Of a stretch of DNA of 34,915 bases, positions 24,368 through 33,011 are shown in pieces. Position 1 is the stretch's first letter. Every line of letters begins with the position of its first letter. Location of the stretch: positions 1 to 34,915 of the forward strand of contig CAJQQR010000144.1 in the NCBI GenBank assembly GCA_905480545.1, written 5' to 3'. Position numbers and translations under genes: made by a program. Source of the stretch: an uncultured Pirellulaceae bacterium (lineage in GTDB: Bacteria; Planctomycetota; Planctomycetia; Pirellulales; Pirellulaceae). The notes beneath the pieces were generated by a model. It ran no database searches. It saw nothing but the letters and a program-made list of their open reading frames with translations, and was not told where the DNA came from.

Positions 24368-25213
24368 TCATGCCGCTACTAGGGTGTGTGTCAGGGATTG
24401 ATCAGCGACTGGTTTGCGCGCAAAAATCTGAAACGCTTTTTGAACACCAAGTAATTTTCTTAGACCATGATACGTTTGATAGGTAGCTGCGTAGGCAGCG
24501 AAGGTTGGAGAAAAGTTACGAAGCGAACCGATGATGGGTGACGCATGAACTTCGAATCCAGAGTTTTTCACGAACCGAGAGAGGTTCTTGAAGGTAAACG
24601 TATAGGTATGTTCAGGGGCCCAGAACTTTCGATAGGAAGGGCCAAGTTTTCGAACTTTCGGCGAAGCCGCGTCTGGGGTTTCCATGACCAAAAGTCCGCC
24701 CGGTTTAATGACCCGATTCCATTCAGCTAAAGTTTCCCGAACGTCCTCAACATGTTCGACAACATGCCAGTTACAAACAATGTCGAACGAGTTGTCAGCG
24801 AATGGTAGTTTTAGGCCATCGACTTTCTGAGCGTTTAAGCCCTCTTCAATGCAAAAATCGACCGCATCTTGACTGACATCAACACCAAGGCCCTCCCAGC
24901 CGAACTGCTTTGCCGCCTCCAAGGTTGCTCCCACGCTACATCCCACGTCGAGGAGCCTTGGCGGCTGTGTTGCTGATTGATCCATGAGCGCAGCTGCGCG
25001 GTTTAAACGGATGCTCGCCGTTCGGATTTTCTGTTTCCGATGCCGTTCATATCCTGAATGATATTCTGCCGCATAAGCATCTTCGTCAACGATTTTTCCA
25101 TATTGATAGAGTTCGCATTCGTGGCAGAGCCACAACACACTTGAGTTTGCAATCTCGAATTTTTCTAGGTCATCGCGATTGCAAAGCTGGCACGGACCGA
25201 CGTTGTTGTTCAT
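24368..25213 (-). CDS. Class I SAM-dependent methyltransferase with N-terminal zinc-ribbon-like motif
   Basis: 281 residues from ATG 25213, preceded by GGAAAAG; upstream ATGs at 25225 and 25288 are possible but put extra, unmatched residues before the first motif. The N-terminus has a Cys-x2-Cys pair (CQLC) and a second (CHEC) about 25 residues on, like a zinc ribbon. The Rossmann methyltransferase domain follows: motif I LLDVGCSVGATLEAAK, FGWEGLGVDVS, motif for the SAM ribose near there, FDIVCNWHVVEHVEDV, and KPGGLLVMETPD. This zinc-ribbon plus methyltransferase form is common among enzymes acting on sugars, glycans or lipid precursors, but the substrate cannot be told. The PhyH-like gene follows 35 bases later. 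Confidence 0.9.
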   Translation of the reverse strand: MNNNVGPCQLCNRDDLEKFEIANSSVLWLCHECELYQYGKIVDEDAYAAEYHSGYERHRKQKIRTASIRLNRAAALMDQSATQPPRLLDVGCSVGATLEAAKQFGWEGLGVDVSQDAVDFCIEEGLNAQKVDGLKLPFADNSFDIVCNWHVVEHVEDVRETLAEWNRVIKPGGLLVMETPDAASPKVRKLGPSYRKFWAPEHTYTFTFKNLSRFVKNSGFEVHASPIIGSLRNFSPTFAAYAATYQTYHGLRKLLGVQKAFQIFARKPVADQSLTHTLVAA

Positions 25214-25894
25214 TTGCTTTTCCATCCTTGGTTCTCGAGCAATTGTTAAAGAAACGACAAGAAATGGAAAGAGTGAAATCGCATCCAAACGGAGAACGCG
25301 GAGATGCTATACAAGAAATTTTGCAGCGACTGTCCATTTTAGGGGGTTTGGGAGGTATGGGAGTTGCATTTGTTTTGAAATCACCGCTGAGAAGGTGGGC
25401 GTTTCGCTTGGAGGTTCCGCAAATGATCGGGAGCGAGGTTTGGTCAATCGCGGGTTGGTCAATTGAGAGTCGCCGGGCGATTCAATAAAAACCGACCCGC
25501 CTGCGTCGGAAAAGACCAAAACGGCAGGCGGGCGGGAACTCGTTTCAAAAAACAAAGCCTTGTTGAACGAGTTGATCTCGGACGCTAACCCCATATCACT
25601 TTGGGAGACTAGCCAGAGGTGAGGCAACGGAATCTGGTCGTAGCTTTCGACTTAACGAACTGTTCGCCGAATGTTGAAGTATTGTTCGGCGTTACAAAAT
25701 AATTGGATTCGTAGAAAGCATTTTTTTCAAACTTTCTATCTAAAGTCTTTTTTTGTACGGATTTGTACTGGCTCGGTCACCAATAACGAGGAGCAGCTTT
25801 TTATTTGTTGGAGAATTGCATAACGGCGTTTTCCTGAGATGTTTCGCGATCAGGGATTGGGTGCTCGATAAATTTTTGAATGGTGGAAATTGAG
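25214..25894. other. Intergenic region between divergent genes, with strong hairpin
   Basis: About 680 bases separate the minus-strand methyltransferase from the plus-strand large membrane protein. Apart from the GC-rich hairpin at 25496-25532 there is a second inverted repeat, AACTCGTT/AACGAGTT, near 25536-25573, and several T-rich runs (about 25718-25756) before the downstream gene. No ORF here looks like a protein. Promoters for both genes should lie here; none is clear enough to place. Confidence 0.4.
25496..25532 (-). terminator. GC-rich hairpin, probable intrinsic terminator on the minus strand
   Basis: CCCGCCTGC (25496-25504) and GCAGGCGGG (25524-25532) form a perfect 9-bp GC-rich stem around a 19-base loop. 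Read on the minus strand it is followed by tcggTTTTTATT, so it would end a minus-strand transcript. No gene is evident upstream of it on that strand, so it may mark an unannotated RNA or a lost gene. Confidence 0.5.
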
Positions 25895-28465
25895 ATGCGT
25901 TTAACGTTGAGAACATTGATCGCTTATTTGGATCAAACGATCGGCAAAGATGATGCTGCGGCGCTTCGTGCAAAAATAAATGACGCAGAAAGCATTCGGG
26001 TTTTGATTGAGCGAATCAAACGTGTTGTTTCACAACCGCAATTGATGGCTGCCCGATCGACCGGAAAGGGGTTAGGGGCGAATCCGAATTATGCCAGCGA
26101 GTATCTCGACAGTACGCTGGATGTTGAGCAAGTGCCAGAGTTTGAGAAACTGGTGATTGGCTCGGATATGTTGTTGGCTGAGATTTGCGAAGCCCACCAG
26201 GTTTTAGCTGATATTGCTGGGCTAGATACAAGTGCTTCTGCACGTTTGAAAAGTCGTTTGTACAAAACCGCAAATGAAATTTATAAAGCGGCTACAGAAG
26301 AACCTGATGTTTTTCCGGTAATCGAGGACCATGCGTCGGGCAGGGAGGCGATTGGTGGTGCGGGGCAAACGAATCCGCCGCAAGTGAACAAGCTAGAAAT
26401 AGATACGGGTTCCTCAAAGTCAGCAAAGAGCAGATCGAGGAGGAGTAAATGGAAAACCAGTCCCGTTTCTCAACCATCAAAAGGCGTATTTGCACCGCCA
26501 AAGATGTCGATGGACGAACCGCTGCTTGTTAATGATTCTCAAGATGGAGATTCAGGCGTTTTCCATTTGTCTCTAAACAATACTTCATTGAGTCAAACTG
26601 GCGAGGTAGCCAGTGAAATTTCGACGGAGTCGTCCCCTTCGGTAAATGGTTCGATGAACTCAATGTCGAATCCAGCTTTAGATAAACAAACGACCAACCG
26701 ACCCGTTAAGTTAATCCCCGTTATTCTCGTGACGGTTTGTCTCACCGCCTTGGTTTCCCTTGTTATTGCGTCGTATTGGTTTCCGCAAGTCGAAAATGGG
26801 ACTGTGGATGTTGTGCAAAACGAATCAAAACAGGGAAGTGGCGCTAAGGGGGGCCCAGAGTCAAATCTCCCCAGCAAAGCAACGGACGCTAAATCGGATG
26901 ATGCCTCTGCGATAGATGTTTCGTCCAATTTTGAGGCAACGACGAACGCAGCTCCAGAGTTTCAGACGGGGGCCGCTGAGTCGAAGGCAAAGGAAGATGA
27001 GGGGGCACCAAATAGCGATTCGGCCGGTGACGTTGTTGGAGCGATTGGAGATGACGACCCGGAAAGCAATGAATTAAAAAACAATGAACCCAATTTTCAA
27101 CCGTTGCCGCCAATCGAATTGAATTCGGAAGAAATGGTGGAGCCGGTCAAAAACGACGAAGTAATCAACCTTTTTAAGGACAAGAAGTACGACAAAAAAG
27201 CAGATTCAGGGAACGGCGGCAAAGCGTTGCAACCGGCAAATGAATCGTCCGTTGAACAAGGAAATCCGGCCGTAGCCGAAAAGAGCATGATTGAATCGGG
27301 TCCCGAAATTAAGCCCGCCGCTAAGTCAAACAATGGTCCGGCAGTTGCAATCTTAAAAACTAATACCGAACCCACATTTCGAAAAACCGATTTGCAGAAT
27401 GCAAAGTGGATTGGGCTTCTGGAGAACGGTTCCGTTCATTTGAATGACACGATCGTTGCACTGTCTGACTGCAAGCCAGAGTTCAATATCATGGATAAAG
27501 TGCAACTGAAAATGTTTGGTTTCAGTAAATTCGATTTCAAATTAAACGAAGGGAAAGTCTTGCCGTTGATCGTTGCGCACAACGGAATCGGATCGCTGCA
27601 AAATTTGAGTGAACCCAACACCGCCATCGACGTTTTAATGGGCGGCAAAAAGTTTCAAGTGGCATTTCCAGATAAGAAAAGTGAAACCGTATTTTTGACG
27701 TATTCCGTTGGTGGCCCTGCCTCGGCCACACGCATGATCCAGTTTGCTTCTTTGCGTGGTCGAGCCATCATCAAGTTTGACGATGAGGTGAGAACGCTTT
27801 CGAAGGGGCAGGTCTTGACGATCGATAATTCGACGTCGTCTAGCGAAATTTCAGTCAAGAATTTTAAGGTGCAACCTGGGAGAACTACTGCATCGGCAGA
27901 TAATCTAACTCAGTCCGCAAAGGAAACTTTGATGTCTATGATTCACATGGACCCGATTGTTGAGGCGGGAGCGGATAGGTTGCTTTCGGACACAAAGATT
28001 TATGTAAGGAAGTTTGCGGTTGAGTCCGAATTGGCAATCGATTCTTCATTATCGGCGATGGAGTTTTTGAATGATCCTCAGAATCGCAGTTTCTGGCGAG
28101 CCATCGTCTTTTCCATTCGTGATCGAATTCAGACCGACTCCGATTTTTCCAAAAACCTACGGGAAACACTTTTGGAAAAATACGATGAAGTTGGAGAGGC
28201 TCTGATCACGATGCTGGCAATTAACTCGGATTCACAATTGGAGTCAGGTTATGACAAGGTTTTGGTCGATAATTTGGAATCTCCGGAACTTGTCGTGCGT
28301 GTGACCGCGATTGAGGTCTTATTTGCTATCACGGGCAAAAATTACCTTTTTCGGGCGACCAATTCGGAACTCGATCGAAAAAAACGCGTGAACTCATGGA
28401 GAAAGGCCCTTGATAACGGCGAGATCCGGTTTAGCGAACCTGTCGCATTTGACCTTTTTCAGTAG
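25895..28465 (+). CDS. Large single-pass membrane protein with planctomycete-type N-terminal domain
   Basis: 856 residues from ATG 25895 (GGA eight bases upstream); ATG 25880 adds five residues. Residues 1-125 (MRLTLRTLIAYLDQTI, NPNYASEYLDSTLDVEQVPE, FEKLVIGSDMLLAEICEAHQ, VLADI) match an N-terminal domain I recall from many planctomycete proteins, seen in putative regulatory or anti-sigma-like proteins, without zinc ligands. A linker rich in Ser, Lys and Arg leads to one transmembrane helix at about 271-293 (LIPVILVTVCLTALVSLVIA), then an acidic, low-complexity extracytoplasmic spacer to about 485, and a folded C-terminal region of beta-rich sequence, ending with helical repeats (ELVVRVTAIEVLFAITGKNY) that resemble HEAT repeats. 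Likely a cell-envelope sensor or scaffold; function unknown. Confidence 0.85.
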   Translation: MRLTLRTLIAYLDQTIGKDDAAALRAKINDAESIRVLIERIKRVVSQPQLMAARSTGKGLGANPNYASEYLDSTLDVEQVPEFEKLVIGSDMLLAEICEAHQVLADIAGLDTSASARLKSRLYKTANEIYKAATEEPDVFPVIEDHASGREAIGGAGQTNPPQVNKLEIDTGSSKSAKSRSRRSKWKTSPVSQPSKGVFAPPKMSMDEPLLVNDSQDGDSGVFHLSLNNTSLSQTGEVASEISTESSPSVNGSMNSMSNPALDKQTTNRPVKLIPVILVTVCLTALVSLVIASYWFPQVENGTVDVVQNESKQGSGAKGGPESNLPSKATDAKSDDASAIDVSSNFEATTNAAPEFQTGAAESKAKEDEGAPNSDSAGDVVGAIGDDDPESNELKNNEPNFQPLPPIELNSEEMVEPVKNDEVINLFKDKKYDKKADSGNGGKALQPANESSVEQGNPAVAEKSMIESGPEIKPAAKSNNGPAVAILKTNTEPTFRKTDLQNAKWIGLLENGSVHLNDTIVALSDCKPEFNIMDKVQLKMFGFSKFDFKLNEGKVLPLIVAHNGIGSLQNLSEPNTAIDVLMGGKKFQVAFPDKKSETVFLTYSVGGPASATRMIQFASLRGRAIIKFDDEVRTLSKGQVLTIDNSTSSSEISVKNFKVQPGRTTASADNLTQSAKETLMSMIHMDPIVEAGADRLLSDTKIYVRKFAVESELAIDSSLSAMEFLNDPQNRSFWRAIVFSIRDRIQTDSDFSKNLRETLLEKYDEVGEALITMLAINSDSQLESGYDKVLVDNLESPELVVRVTAIEVLFAITGKNYLFRATNSELDRKKRVNSWRKALDNGEIRFSEPVAFDLFQ

Positions 28466-28607
28466 CCTGTGGGTGTTTGGCCGCCTTAAAGAGGTTTTTT
28501 GTGCGTCTGGCATGCCTTAGTTGGAGCCGGTTGATCGGAAATTGTCAATAAATGATACAATTGTCGCTTGGGTGTCGACGTGATACTCAGTGCTTTTTGT
28601 AGTACGT

Positions 28608-28636
28608 TTGTTGAATTTCACGTTGATGACTAGAAT
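28608..28636 (+). promoter_or_regulatory. Candidate sigma-70-type promoter
   Basis: TTGTTG (28608-28613) and TAGAAT (28631-28636) are separated by 17 bases. It points towards the EIIA-Ntr gene. Single-site pattern matches of this kind are often chance; the correct spacing and its position in an otherwise empty gap support it. Confidence 0.35.
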
Positions 28637-28665
28637 GTCTGGTCGGGGTTGCCGTCCCACATATG

Positions 28666-28683
28666 GTGAAAACGGTTTTTCAC
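28666..28683. repeat. Small hairpin in the EIIA leader region
   Basis: GTGAAAA and TTTTCAC form a perfect 7-bp stem with a CGGT loop, between the candidate promoter and the EIIA start. It could be a leader structure. It is too AT-rich and lacks a T-tract for a terminator call. Confidence 0.4.
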
Positions 28684-28892
28684 ATAAGATAAAAAAAACG
28701 ATGCGCATCTACGTAAGAAGATCATTGGGTCTGGATGCGACGATAAGGTTGAAAGAATCAAACTTCCGACAAAACGTTGGAAACAGCAAAAAACCAAAAC
28801 ATTTTTAATAACTGATACAAAATTTGCCCCATTTTTTCGAGCGAAACGTCGGCGATGTTTAGGCTGGGGCGCGAAATTGAGAGAACAATCTG

Positions 28893-29366
28893 ATGAAATT
28901 TTCTGAGTTTGTAAAACCTGAGGCAATTCGAGCTGAACTTGCTGCTACCGATAAAGACGGAGTGATTCGAGAATTGGTCGGTGCACTGGTTGAATCGGGG
29001 CAAATCAATGCCGCTGAACAGGATGGAATTGTCAAAGCAATTATGAAACGAGAGGAACTCGGTAGTACGGGCATTGGCCGCGGAATTGCCGTTCCTCACA
29101 CCAAGCATCCAAGCGTTGAGGAGTTGGTTGGAACTGTCGGCATCAGTGTCGAAGGCGTCGATTTCCAAAGCTTGGATGGTGAGAAAGTTCAATTGTTCTT
29201 CCTCTTGATTTCTCCTCCCGATCGACCAGGTGATCACCTGCGAGCATTAGAGAATATTTCTCGACAGCTTCGCGATGAGACCTTTTGTCGCTTCTTGAAA
29301 AACTCAAAGAACTCGGGCGATATCACCGAGCTTCTCGAAGAAGCGGACAACAATCAAGTTGCATAA
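28893..29366 (+). CDS. ptsN: PTS EIIA-Ntr-type phosphotransfer protein
   Basis: 157 residues, one EIIA (PTS IIA type 2, fructose/mannitol) domain. In the nitrogen-related PTS this protein accepts phosphate from HPr on a histidine and controls other proteins rather than sugar uptake. His69 lies in the expected site [14 protein letters not shown]; upstream is [13 protein letters not shown], and the end of the domain shows [20 protein letters not shown]. No IIB or IIC domain is attached or nearby, which fits the regulatory branch. HPr starts 15 bases after its stop, so the two form an operon. The symbol ptsN is given on the basis of domain and context and could be disputed for a different EIIA subgroup. 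Confidence 0.88.
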   Translation: MKFSEFVKPEAIRAELAATDKDGVIRELVGALVESGQINAAEQDGIVKAIMKREELGSTGIGRGIAVPHTKHPSVEELVGTVGISVEGVDFQSLDGEKVQLFFLLISPPDRPGDHLRALENISRQLRDETFCRFLKNSKNSGDITELLEEADNNQVA

Positions 29367-29381
29367 TTGATTGCTAGGGAA

Positions 29382-29687
29382 ATGAAAAACTTGATACGCA
29401 AGAAAGTTACGGTAAGTAACCCGCAGGGCATCCATTTACGCCCAGCCTATTTAATTGCCGAGCTTGCTGGAAAATATCAGTCAGATGTAAATCTGGAAAC
29501 TGCTAGTGAGAAAGCGGATGGCAAAAGCGTGCTCGAGATTATCGGGCTAGCGGCTTCCAGCGGGACGGAACTAGACGTGCTCGCTGACGGCCCGGACGCA
29601 AATGACGCTGTTGATGCGATCATCCAACTGGTCTCTCTCGGCTTTCCAGGTGAAGAAGCTGCGAAAGCAGAAAATAATCAGGCGTGA
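29382..29687 (+). CDS. HPr-family phosphocarrier protein
   Basis: 101 residues from ATG 29382; a TTG at 29367 right after the EIIA stop adds five residues and is possible, since AGGG is only two bases from the ATG. The active-site motif NPQGIHLRPA carries His18, the residue phosphorylated by Enzyme I; the regulatory-type serine is Ser49 in ADGKSVLEIIGLA. The C-terminus has about 15 extra residues (FPGEEAAKAENNQ) beyond a standard HPr. It should hand phosphate to the EIIA protein encoded just before it. No ptsI (Enzyme I) gene follows; a strong hairpin ends the unit. Confidence 0.93.
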   Translation: MKNLIRKKVTVSNPQGIHLRPAYLIAELAGKYQSDVNLETASEKADGKSVLEIIGLAASSGTELDVLADGPDANDAVDAIIQLVSLGFPGEEAAKAENNQA

Positions 29688-30128
29688 CCATTCGCCTGCT
29701 AATCGAATCATCGAAACTCGTTTTCGAAAGAAACAACTTGTATTGGTATTTTGGACAGAACGAAACCCAGTCCACAAAAAGTCGTGTTCGGCTTTTTGGT
29801 TTAGCCAATTTTCAATTATCTTTGCGATCTGATGTCGACGTGCCGTCGACGAGTCTATTGACAACAAACTTTTCGGGCAGCCTTCTTGATGCACTTGTTA
29901 AACAAGAATCGCATTGCTGCCACTGCAGTTTGATCGAGCCTCAACGTCCTGCTCTTCCACTTTTCGATTGGCCCTCGCCCAAATTTGGCGAGCGATTCTC
30001 GGATCAGTGGAAGTACCAGGATCAAGACAATCGTTCGAACGATTTGATGTCGAACCGGCAAACATGCATACAGGATCGCGAACAACGGATTTGCTCGGAT
30101 GATGTCCGACGGAAAGATACCCAACGCG
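29688..30128. other. 440-base gap between HPr and RNase E/G genes
   Basis: Aside from the hairpin at 29772-29799, it contains a GTCGAC-gtgcc-GTCGAC inverted repeat near 29833-29849. The 184-codon ORF over this region runs out of frame into the RNase gene and has no domain-like sequence. Enzyme I, which often follows HPr, is not here. The long upstream region of an RNase E/G gene could be a regulatory leader, as RNase E in enterobacteria controls its own message, but I see no conserved structure. Confidence 0.4.
29772..29799. terminator. Bidirectional-type intrinsic terminator after the EIIA-HPr operon
   Basis: AAAAAGTCG (29776-29784) pairs with CGGCTTTTT (29789-29797) around a TGTT loop, with one G-T pair; CC and GG extend the ends. 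The A- and T-runs inside the stem allow termination from either side. It lies 85 bases after the HPr stop and separates that operon from the RNase E/G-ispG unit. Confidence 0.65.
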
Positions 30129-31718
30129 ATGAAAAAGGAAATGTTGATCAACGTTTCGCAACCCGAAGAATGCCGGATTGCGATTCTGGAGGACGACGTC
30201 CTCGAAGAGCTTTATGTCGAGAGGGCGAGTGCGGATAACTACGTCGGAAATATCTATAAAGGAAAAGTTGTTAATCTCGAGCCGGCCATTCAGGCGGCCT
30301 TTGTTGACTTTGGCGTCGGAAAGAATGGTTTCCTTCACATCAGTGACGTCGAATCACAGTACTTTCGGCAAGGCGGACATGACCCCGAAATGATCGCTCA
30401 AATGGAGCGTGAAGAAGAAGAGGCTCGTAGGAATCGAAGCAACGGTCGTGGTCGAAGATTTCATTCCAGCCGGCCGCGGGTGAAACCGCCGATCCAAGAT
30501 ATCTTTAAACGCGGCGATGAAGTGGTTGTCCAGGTCATCAAAGAAGGGATCGGGAACAAAGGTCCTACGCTTTCGACCTATATCAGTATCCCGGGGCGTT
30601 ATTTGGTATTGATGCCGGCGCTCGGTCGTGTTGGTGTCTCACGAAAAATTGAGGATGAAGATGAGCGGCGTGAGCTGAAACGCATCATGCTCGATCTCAA
30701 TCCGCCGAAAGGTCTGGGCTTTATTGTGCGGACCGCTGGCCAAGGTCGTACCCGAAAGGATCTTTCTCGCGACCTTTCGTACCTGCTTCGCCTATGGACG
30801 GCGATTGTGCGTCGAATCAAGAACACGCCCGCACCCTGCGATCTTTATGAAGAAAGCGATATGATCATTCGGACGATACGTGATATCGTTTCGCCAGACA
30901 TTGACGCAATCTACATTGATCAACCTGAAGCTCATAAGCGTGCGGAAGATTTTTTGAAACTTGTCATGCCAAAGTTCGTGAGCAAGCTGCAAAGTTATGA
31001 CGATACCGAGCCACTGTTTCATAAGTACGGTGTAGAAAAAGAGATTTTGAAAATAAACAGTCGCGAAGTCCCTCTAGGGAATGGCGGATCGATTGTGATT
31101 GATCAGACAGAAGCTTTGGTTGCGATAGATGTGAATAGTGGAAGTTTTCGAATCGAGGAATCGGCTGAAGATACAGCTTTCCAGCTGAATATGTCAGCGG
31201 CAAAAGAAATTTCACGCCAGTTACGATTACGTGATCTCGGCGGCGTCATTGTCAACGATTTTATCGATATGCGTCGAGAGAAACATCGAAGAACATTGGA
31301 ACGATCACTGCGTGACCTAATGGAACGCGACCGTGCGAGAACAAAAATTCTGCGGACAAGCCCTTTCGGATTGATTGAAATGACTCGGCAGCGAATCCGG
31401 CCGAGTTTGAAAAGAAGTTTGTACAATGAGTGTCCATGTTGTAGTGGTCGATCGGTTGTGAAAACGGCTGAAAGCATGGCAATTGAAGTCATCCGCAGCT
31501 TGATGCATGCAACCGAAGTGAGTAAGTGTGAGCGAATTACGGTTCGAGTCAATGAAACAGTTGCCGCCTACTTGAACAACAAGAAGCGGCGTGAATTGGC
31601 TGAGCTGGAGGACAAGAGTGAAATTGCGATCCAGATTCTCGGCAGCGAGGGGCTGTTTCCGGAGCATTTGGAAATCGATTGCCGTGATAAAAATGGGGCA
31701 CCAGTTAAGATCAAGTAA
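30129..31718 (+). CDS. Ribonuclease E/G
   Basis: 529 residues from ATG 30129 (MKKEMLINV); in-frame ATGs at 30099 and 30102 would add up to ten residues of poorer match. It cuts single-stranded RNA in mRNA decay and rRNA/tRNA processing. The S1 domain ([33 protein letters not shown]) is split by a charged Glu/Arg-rich insert at about residues 92-125. The catalytic metal site is intact: Asp334 (AIDVNSG) and Asp377 (NDFIDM) match Asp303 and Asp346 of E. coli RNase E. The zinc-link motif Cys435-x-x-Cys438 (CPCCSG) is present. There is no long C-terminal degradosome scaffold, so the length resembles RNase G. It overlaps ispG by one base. Confidence 0.95.
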   Translation: MKKEMLINVSQPEECRIAILEDDVLEELYVERASADNYVGNIYKGKVVNLEPAIQAAFVDFGVGKNGFLHISDVESQYFRQGGHDPEMIAQMEREEEEARRNRSNGRGRRFHSSRPRVKPPIQDIFKRGDEVVVQVIKEGIGNKGPTLSTYISIPGRYLVLMPALGRVGVSRKIEDEDERRELKRIMLDLNPPKGLGFIVRTAGQGRTRKDLSRDLSYLLRLWTAIVRRIKNTPAPCDLYEESDMIIRTIRDIVSPDIDAIYIDQPEAHKRAEDFLKLVMPKFVSKLQSYDDTEPLFHKYGVEKEILKINSREVPLGNGGSIVIDQTEALVAIDVNSGSFRIEESAEDTAFQLNMSAAKEISRQLRLRDLGGVIVNDFIDMRREKHRRTLERSLRDLMERDRARTKILRTSPFGLIEMTRQRIRPSLKRSLYNECPCCSGRSVVKTAESMAIEVIRSLMHATEVSKCERITVRVNETVAAYLNNKKRRELAELEDKSEIAIQILGSEGLFPEHLEIDCRDKNGAPVKIK

Positions 31719-32863
31719 TGAATATCACACGCAACCCAACCCGCAGTGTTAAAGTTGGTTCGATCTTTATCGGCGACAACAATCCGATCGCCGTTCAAAG
31801 TATGACGGCGACTAAGACTCAGGATATTGATGCAACGGTCGAATTGATTCGGCTCTTGGAGAATGCCGGGGCAGACGTTGTTCGTATTGCGGTGGATAGC
31901 AAGAAAGACGCAGAATCGCTGTCTGAAATTAGGAATCAGACGCAGGCGAATCTGTCCATTGACTTGCAGGAAAACTATCGACTTGCTGAACTGGTTGCGC
32001 CTCATGTGGACAAAATTCGATACAACCCTGGGCATCTTTATCATCACGAAAAAGAAAAACCGTGGACAGAAAAAGTCGAGTACATCGTTGGCGTTGCGAA
32101 AGATAATGATTGTGCAATTCGAATTGGCGTAAACTGCGGTAGTGTCGATCCGGCGAAAAAAGAAAAGTATCCGCATGATGATTCCATTTCGCCAATGCTT
32201 GAAAGTGCGTTGGATCATTGTGAGTTTGTCGACTCGCTTGGGTTTGATCGATATTGCGTTTCTCTCAAGGATTCCGATCCGAGATTGGTCGTCGATGTCA
32301 ATCAAAAATTTGCGGACAAGCGTCCAGATGTTCCCTTGCATTTGGGGGTGACAGAAGCTGGAATGCCGCCCGATGGCGTGATCAAGACACGAATGGCTTT
32401 TGAGCAACTGATTGGAAAAGGGATTGGCGATACGGTTCGCGTTTCACTCACTGTTTCCAACTCCCGCAAAAATGAAGAAATCGAGGCGGGCAAGTCAATC
32501 ATCAAGGACATTTACGCCGGTCGAGTTCGTAGCTTTGTCGATTACGGTTTAAAGACGCTGAATATTATTTCATGCCCCAGTTGTTCGCGTGTCGAAAATG
32601 AAGCGTTCATCGATTTGGCGGAACAAGTCAAAGAAATGACCAGGTATGCAGAGGATCATAAGATCACGATTGCTGTAATGGGATGCCGAGTAAACGGTCC
32701 AGGGGAAACCGATGATGCGGATTTGGGGCTTTGGTGCGGCCCGAAATTCGTGAACTTAAAAAAGGGCACCGAGTCGTTGGGAGCTTTTCCGTACGACGAA
32801 ATTCTTCCAAAGCTAAAATCGGAACTCGATACCATTATTTCCGGACAAACGCAGGCGCCATGA
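31718..32863 (+). CDS. ispG: 4-hydroxy-3-methylbut-2-enyl diphosphate synthase (GcpE)
   Basis: 381 residues, normal for the short bacterial form. This [4Fe-4S] enzyme converts methylerythritol cyclodiphosphate to HMBDP in the MEP isoprenoid pathway. Visible marks: the barrel opening [60 protein letters not shown], and the cluster ligands Cys286 and Cys289 (CPSCSR) plus Cys323 ([10 protein letters not shown]), followed by Glu330. ATG shares its A with the TAA of the RNase E/G gene (TAATG), so translation is coupled. The MEP product feeds the type of reaction catalysed by the polyprenyl synthase at 21692-22687. Confidence 0.97.
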   Translation: MNITRNPTRSVKVGSIFIGDNNPIAVQSMTATKTQDIDATVELIRLLENAGADVVRIAVDSKKDAESLSEIRNQTQANLSIDLQENYRLAELVAPHVDKIRYNPGHLYHHEKEKPWTEKVEYIVGVAKDNDCAIRIGVNCGSVDPAKKEKYPHDDSISPMLESALDHCEFVDSLGFDRYCVSLKDSDPRLVVDVNQKFADKRPDVPLHLGVTEAGMPPDGVIKTRMAFEQLIGKGIGDTVRVSLTVSNSRKNEEIEAGKSIIKDIYAGRVRSFVDYGLKTLNIISCPSCSRVENEAFIDLAEQVKEMTRYAEDHKITIAVMGCRVNGPGETDDADLGLWCGPKFVNLKKGTESLGAFPYDEILPKLKSELDTIISGQTQAP

Positions 32864-33011
32864 TGTCGCTCGCATAGCTTGTAAGCAACACGTGACGAAT
32901 CAGGTTGCTGTCCGTTGGTACAGGTGCTGCTATCCAAAAATGAAGGCTGTTTGTCGGCATTATCGATTAGAAGAATCGGTACTTTGTTTAATTGTTCAGT
33001 AGTTTGATGGT

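Larger units (their letters stand above)
28466..28892. other. 427-base gap upstream of the EIIA-Ntr gene
   Basis: No protein-like ORF; a 72-aa plus-strand ORF at 28590-28808 is not convincing. The stretch contains a candidate promoter (28608-28636) and a small hairpin (28666-28683), which would give the EIIA transcript a leader of about 250 bases. No hpf/raiA gene, often a neighbour of ptsN in other bacteria, is present. Confidence 0.4.

Noticed and set aside
28484..28500. Terminator after the large membrane protein gene (CCTTAAAGAGG plus T6)
   Set aside because: The stem is only three to four base pairs, too weak to support a call.
28590..28808. 72-codon ORF before the EIIA gene, considered as an hpf/raiA gene
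   Set aside because: The sequence does not resemble the HPF/RaiA N-terminus and it contains the candidate promoter and leader hairpin.
29684..30238. 184-codon plus-strand ORF between HPr and RNase E/G
   Set aside because: It runs out of frame through the RNase start, covers the terminator hairpin, and shows no protein-like sequence.
31568..32407. 279-codon open frame on the minus strand
   Set aside because: It lies antisense over the rne end and ispG, has a Phe/Arg/Ile-rich composition with no domain-like order, and is explained by codon use of the real genes.
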